DNA from: Atriophallophorus winterbourni
Lineage: Eukaryota; Platyhelminthes; Trematoda; Plagiorchiida; Microphallidae
Direction of reading: 5' to 3'
Length of the DNA stretch: 64,000 bases
NCBI GenBank assembly: GCA_013407085.1
Contig: JACCGJ010000352.1
Location: forward strand, 1 to 64,000
The notes beneath the pieces are model-generated. The model was not told the DNA's origin and searched no databases. It saw only the letters and a program-made list of their open reading frames with translations. Made by a program: the position numbers and the translations under genes. This document shows, one piece after another, positions 59,822-64,000 of the stretch (the first letter of the stretch is position 1; every line of letters starts with the position of its first letter).

Positions 59822-62800
59822 TTTTCTGCATACATCCATCTGGTTCCATGTTACACTGTTGAGTGAAAATTCATTCTTATGCCAGTCATTTTCATCCGCG
59901 TGTTTCTCTCCAGGCCTCAGTTCAAAAACTGAAAAATACTCTCATTAGTTGAATCAAAAACCGATGAAGGGAATTTTTTCACCGTTTGCATCTGAGTTTG
60001 TGCAGTTTGATATGCGAAGATGCTTCTTTCAATTTATTGTCATTTATCATCTCACTGTTTATTCATATAATGTCAACTAACGTGCCATCTCTGGATTATG
60101 AACATAGCTGTCTTCCTCTGCATTTCAAAAGTGGTGTGAAATCGAGTGTGACTCTAAAATGATCTCGAATCGTTGACAAGATCAAATTAACATCCGTTAC
60201 GTTCCTTCGAATAATGAACTGCTCATATATGAATAGTTCGATGGGCTTGTCACGGATGAGTAGTTACAAATATAAACAACTTATTCTCCAAATATCGCTT
60301 AAAACAACAATGCCCATCAGATCTAATCGGTGTTAGCTTACACTGTATCTGATGGGAAGTCCTGACGCGGAGATCTGTTCAGTTGGGCGACCACAATAGA
60401 TATTGCTGGCTCCTTCTGAACTGGTCGGGCAAACAAAGCTACTCAAATGTGCCAGTCTGGAGAACAGTTCATAAACGCTTAATTGCGATCGGTCAAACGG
60501 TGGACGGTAGCCCAAGTCGTTAAGGCATGGGACTACAATGATGATGGTCGGGGGTTCGAATCCCGCCCCCGAAGCGGTGGATATACACTGCTGATGAGCT
60601 CAAATAAGAGCGAAACTCGAGTCCAGTGCTTCCATTATGGACCGTCGTGATCAACTTTGTGAATAGTTCGATGGGCTTGTCACGGATGAGTAGTTACAAA
60701 TATAGACGAATTTGAGCCAGACCAAATCGGAAAGTGATCTTAGAGTCTGGTTTTGAGACAGCCTAAAAAAACATTCAGCATTGTAAGATCATCTACAAGC
60801 GTGGTTCCAAGCTTCTATGTATGCTTAGACGGATATTTAGAACCTTTTCACCTGGTAAATAACCCGCCATATTGAAAGTCTACATAATTTCAACCATGCT
60901 GCATGCATCACTAGCTTGAACTCTATGGTTAAAAAAGATGTAATATTGCTAGATAATATATGCCATCGTGCAACCAAACTCGTTAGTAGAATCCGGAAAC
61001 TAACGTACGAGGAACGATTGCAAAAACTGAGACTCCCTACTCCACTTCAAAAAAGCCTTCAGAGTTATATGATACTAACATACACAATATTAAATCCCAC
61101 ACATCATACTTTAAAACATTTATTAGAATACCGCGAGTCACGACATACACGTAGTCACTCAAAGACACTACGAATCCCCCACTCCCGCATCAGCTGTCGC
61201 CTATAATTTATTCTGCACGTGTCTGTTTCCTTTGGAATGCACTCCCGGAAACTATTGTAATCGCTCCTAGGCTCGAAACTTTCATTCGAAATTTGGCCAC
61301 TTATTTGTTGCAAAACGATTAAACGACCCCTGCATATTGACTCATGGTAAGTATTCAACTGGACTACACTTGACATTACATAATTTTTTATTCCTTTTTC
61401 ATGAACGAATGTTTACTATGATATGCCAATTGTGAAGCTATGTGCTTTCCGTGACCATAAATTCTTGAATTTAAAATGTTGAAATGTTGCAACTCCAGTG
61501 ATAGGCGACAGTGACTTATGAATAAATAAACTCAATCAATTTTTTAAACTAGGAAAGGTGTGCACTAGGTTATGATTTTGATACACAATATACATTATAA
61601 TAATAGAGAAAGTCATGCTTTGAGTAAAATCTGCAACAAGGAGAGCGTTAACTAATACATTTTGTCGGAGCGTGAAGTGCACCAGTGAAAGTGATTATCA
61701 TGAGCTCTTAAATTATTATAGAACATCACGTTTCGGCGAGGAACGAACGGAAGTCGAATGCTCTTGGCTGCAGAACGCAAATCGCGCCGTCGTTAAGACC
61801 GTTGCGTGAGTGATTATTCCTCCGAACAGGACTGTTTAGTCATTCAAAAATCGATGGAACCTGAAAAATCATGCGATTGTGATGCAAATTCATTGTCTAC
61901 ATCGGCCGAAGGAGGTCAACAACAGTAGTAAAGGTCAATCAAACAAAACCAATGAGCATATTTGCACGAAATCGACTGACAATTGAGATCGAAATGACAA
62001 CCGGAATAAATAATCTAGAACCTCGTTGTAGTTACGATATTTAACTATAAAACACGGACATTATTACTGCTTTTCGTTATCTGCTCGATAAAGACTTAAC
62101 CAACTGGCGTATCCATAACCGTGGGATCATGGCCGATTGACAATGGTTAATAAGTATGCGTGATGCGAATTGTGGTTCAACAGACGGCAGAACAGTAGGC
62201 GGAGAATAACTTACAAAACGTTGAATCGAATCTCCTTAATGGCGTAATATCATTACTAAGGAATTGGGACTTCACGGCTTGTTATTTGACGTAATTTTCA
62301 CCCCCACATTATGTATGGGTGTGTGAAATATGCAAGATGATCAGAGCTTTGGTGGATTATGTAAACTCCAAAGTGGGCATTTACGGGTTTGGCGCCATGT
62401 GGGTCAGCAAATGTTTGCCTAAAATTCGTTTCATTCCGTCAAAACACACTATCCTGTGACTGCCAGGAAGTTCGGCCAGATGACTTTTCTTTCACTAACT
62501 CATAATGGAGCAAAAAATTCAAAGCGTAATTTTAAATAGTTTACACAAGGTGATGTAGGGAATACAATAGAAATAATATAGAACATCAACCAGTCGCCTC
62601 GCTTCAGAACATTTTGTCCACAATGTCATCTAGTTTTGATGATAGAACGTTCCCAATTGAATGTACCGTGAACATCGGTAATCTACCAACGTTTCAAGAA
62701 TTTGGTTACTGGTACTTTGCTATTCGTGCTTGAAAGGTAAATCATTCCGCAATTTGTGTGCGTTTCAAATAGATAATCTATTCCATGTTGTGCACAATAT

Positions 62801-63370
62801 GCAAAAATGCGAATGGTCAGATTTGGGAATATATTTTTTCGTGTCTATGTTTAGATAGGCGTGACGCAATGTGTATTTCCGGAATAATATTCAGGTGCTT
62901 GATTGAACGACTCGATACTAATTTCGCTAGTAGCACTAGGTTGCATTTTTGTAAACAATAATATGAAGAGAACTATCAAGATTTGATTCAAAATTTTCTT
63001 AGGCAATATGATTTGTAGGCGTAGGAAGAATGAATATTCAACTCACCAATTGCTTCGTATTTGTATGCGTCTTTTTAGGAAGGTGAAACGAAAAAATATA
63101 AAAACAACTTGCTGCATCAGCCTCTTGATCATTGTTTTGACAAATCAGTACATGAGTACATGAGCTGATTCGACATAATATTTTCAGTGAAAATTTACGA
63201 ATGATACCACTGTCTAGCGTTAGGGGTACGATAAGTTGCAAACGCAGACAGTCAACATTCTTCTTGCACCAGCCAAAAATTCTGTCAGTAAACATAGTAC
63301 CCTTGAAAACATTCATCAATATTTTGAGAATGTGTGCTTCAGGCCGAGCATCTAGGATGAATAACGATTT
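59822..63370 (-). CDS. Unrecognised gene, two phase-linked exons (block I)
   Basis: Exon 63370-63160 (acceptor GTAGATTTTAG, donor CAT|GTACTC) reads KSLFILDARPEAHILKILMN, TDRIFGWCKKNVDCLRLQLI, VPLTLDSGIIRKF and on. It ends with one codon base. Exon 59928-59822 (acceptor GTATTTTTCAG, donor GTAAGC) begins with two codon bases and reads FELRPGEKHADENDWHKNEF, SLNSVTWNQMDVCRK. The intron holds a LINE fragment and the hammerhead SINE. The second exon ends in phase zero whereas the next exon found downstream (54126) needs one base, so an exon is missing if these are one gene. No family is recognised. Confidence 0.5.
60507..60571 (+). promoter_or_regulatory. tRNA-like head, internal Pol III promoter of the SINE
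   Basis: A and B boxes are 33 bases apart (end of A box to start of B box). GTTAAGGC after the A box recalls Ser/Leu tRNAs. The arm between them does not fold as a normal anticodon arm, so it is not a tRNA gene. Confidence 0.65.
60586..60628 (+). ncRNA. Hammerhead ribozyme, SINE family, intact
   Basis: Stem I pairs CACUG (60586-60590) with CAGUG (60624-60628). CUGAUGA is at 60591-60597. Stem II is GCUC/GAGC with loop AAAUAA. GAAA is at 60612-60615. Stem III is the palindrome ACUCGAGU, and cleavage is expected after C60623. Every invariant core residue is present. Confidence 0.88.
60850..61325 (+). mobile_element. CR1-like LINE reverse transcriptase C-terminus
   Basis: It reads VKKDVILLDNICHRATKLVS, RIRKLTYEERLQKLRLPTPL, then after a frame change near 61205 YSARVCFLWNALPETIVIAP and RLETFIRNLATYLLQND ending in TAA at about 61320. 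The RATKLV..L.YEERL..L and FxWNxLP motifs are the standard 3' end of these elements. Confidence 0.8.
61326..63159. other. Stretch with no supported gene
   Basis: Probable intron of the minus-strand gene. The plus strand at 61740-62720 has several short protein-like pieces without a recognised family. Confidence 0.35.
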
Positions 63371-63889
63371 CTAAAATCTACTCTCATCCCAATAGATGTT
63401 ACGTGATTTATCATTATGAAGGAGTATTTTGCTTGAATTTTAGAAGTGTAAGTGGAGATTTACAGGGTTAAATCTTTAAAATCAAGCAAGTAAGCACAAA
63501 ATTGGTTTAAAAAAGTCATTCAATGATTGATAATTGAGATATTTTCCTCGATGAAAGAGGAAGGTTTTCTCATGTTCTATCGTGTGCGAGTTTTCATGCA
63601 TTTTAACAAGCCTGTCATTTAGTTATTATTATACATTGGTCGTGGTCATGCTACGTTATGCCATGCCTTCATCCTCATGATAGCGATTATTAGTATTTCG
63701 TTTTAAACATGTCAATAAGTTGACAAAATTGCTTAAGTGGAGTTTGCGGATACCATATGATTACCACAAGTGCCTGTTTCCTATAACAGGTTCTGATACC
63801 ACATTCGAGTTGATGCATAGCACGTGTTGCAGATTGAGACTAAATTCGAGATAGGGTTGTTTCGCTCTGGCTGAATAACTGCTCACCCA

Positions 63890-64000
63890 TAGCGAACTGA
63901 CAAGGAGATCTGTTCGATTGGGCGACCACAACAGATGTTGCTGGCTCCTTCTGAACTGGTCGGGCAAACAAAGCGACAAAAATGCGCTAGTCTAGAAAAA
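63890..64000 (+). mobile_element. Second copy of the hammerhead SINE, cut by the window edge
   Basis: GGAGATCTGTTC, TTGGGCGACCACAA and GCTGGCTCCTTCTGAACTGG match 60366-60430 with few changes. The tRNA head and ribozyme, if present, lie beyond the window. Confidence 0.75.

Larger units (their letters stand above)
60231..60704 (+). mobile_element. tRNA-headed SINE with hammerhead ribozyme (Sm-alpha-like)
   Basis: It has a Pol III A box (TAGCCCAAGTCG, 60508-60519) and B box (GGTTCGAATCC, 60553-60563) at tRNA spacing, followed by an intact hammerhead. The block GAATAGTTCGATGGGCTTGT, with the bases after it to ACAAATATA, occurs at 60231-60274 and again at 60661-60704. That is a 430-base period, as in a unit plus the start of a second tandem unit. 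The layout matches the Sm-alpha SINE-like family of schistosomes (established knowledge). Confidence 0.8.

Noticed and set aside
60507..60571. A tRNA gene
   Set aside because: A and B boxes are present, but the middle does not form a normal anticodon arm and it is fused to a ribozyme repeat; it is a SINE head.
1..64000. CRISPR array, operons or prokaryotic genes
   Set aside because: Spliced genes, LINEs, LTR elements and SINEs show a eukaryotic genome; no regularly spaced short repeats were found.

Overview
The window looks like a stretch of a digenean trematode (flatworm) nuclear genome. It is AT-rich and intron-rich, with single coding exons of about 24-590 bases separated by kilobases of transposon debris. 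The repeat community points the same way: a Gypsy element of the CsRn1 type (CHCC gag finger), CR1-like and RTE-like LINEs, an R2-like element, Penelope-like elements, and a tRNA-headed SINE carrying a hammerhead ribozyme like the schistosome Sm-alpha family. The species cannot be named from the sequence. No bacterial features, CRISPR arrays, rRNA genes or functional tRNA genes were seen.

Genes. (1) Plus strand, 3580-10671: the 3' half of the tRNA/mRNA cytosine-5 methyltransferase NSUN2, five exons with matching phases. The N-terminal catalytic exons lie upstream of the window. (2) Minus strand, 14293-11811: the last two exons of an unrecognised, probably secreted or lumenal cysteine-containing protein. 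(3) Minus strand, 28754-18775: pieces of an unrecognised multi-exon gene, including a 24-base micro-exon. (4) Minus strand, 63370-39798: at least eight exons in three phase-consistent blocks, possibly one very long gene, including a 36-base micro-exon; its function is not recognised. A few weak plus-strand exon candidates (23.9-24.3 kb, 38.6 kb) are listed with low confidence.

Mobile elements. A 3-kb LTR retrotransposon (55895-58860) has 4-bp target repeats, a premature stop and a large pol deletion. Degenerate LINEs lie at 8.4, 20.4, 26.4-27.5, 31.4-35.4, 35.9-37.0, 54.9-55.7 and 60.9-61.3 kb. An R2-like element lies outside rDNA at 51.1-52.8 kb. Penelope-like fragments lie at 37.3-38.1 and 49.1-49.6 kb, with 3' tails elsewhere.

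The most striking theme is hammerhead ribozymes. Four repeat families in 64 kb carry hammerhead-type cores: a tRNA-derived SINE (60.2-60.7 kb), a ~235-bp tandemly repeating unit here called family A (0.6, 1.3, 13-15, 22, 29 and 45 kb), a shorter relative called family B (25.8, 30.7, 33.1, 35.7, 47 and 53.5 kb), and the tails of Penelope-like elements (family C). All four have a short palindromic stem III (ACUCGAGU, ACCGGU, ACCGGU, ACGU), as expected of ribozymes that work as dimers in tandem transcripts. One family B copy sits cleanly inside a LINE and is flanked by a 9-bp direct repeat, so it behaves as a mobile unit. Families A and B look like small retrozyme-like elements and are the best candidates here for something undescribed.
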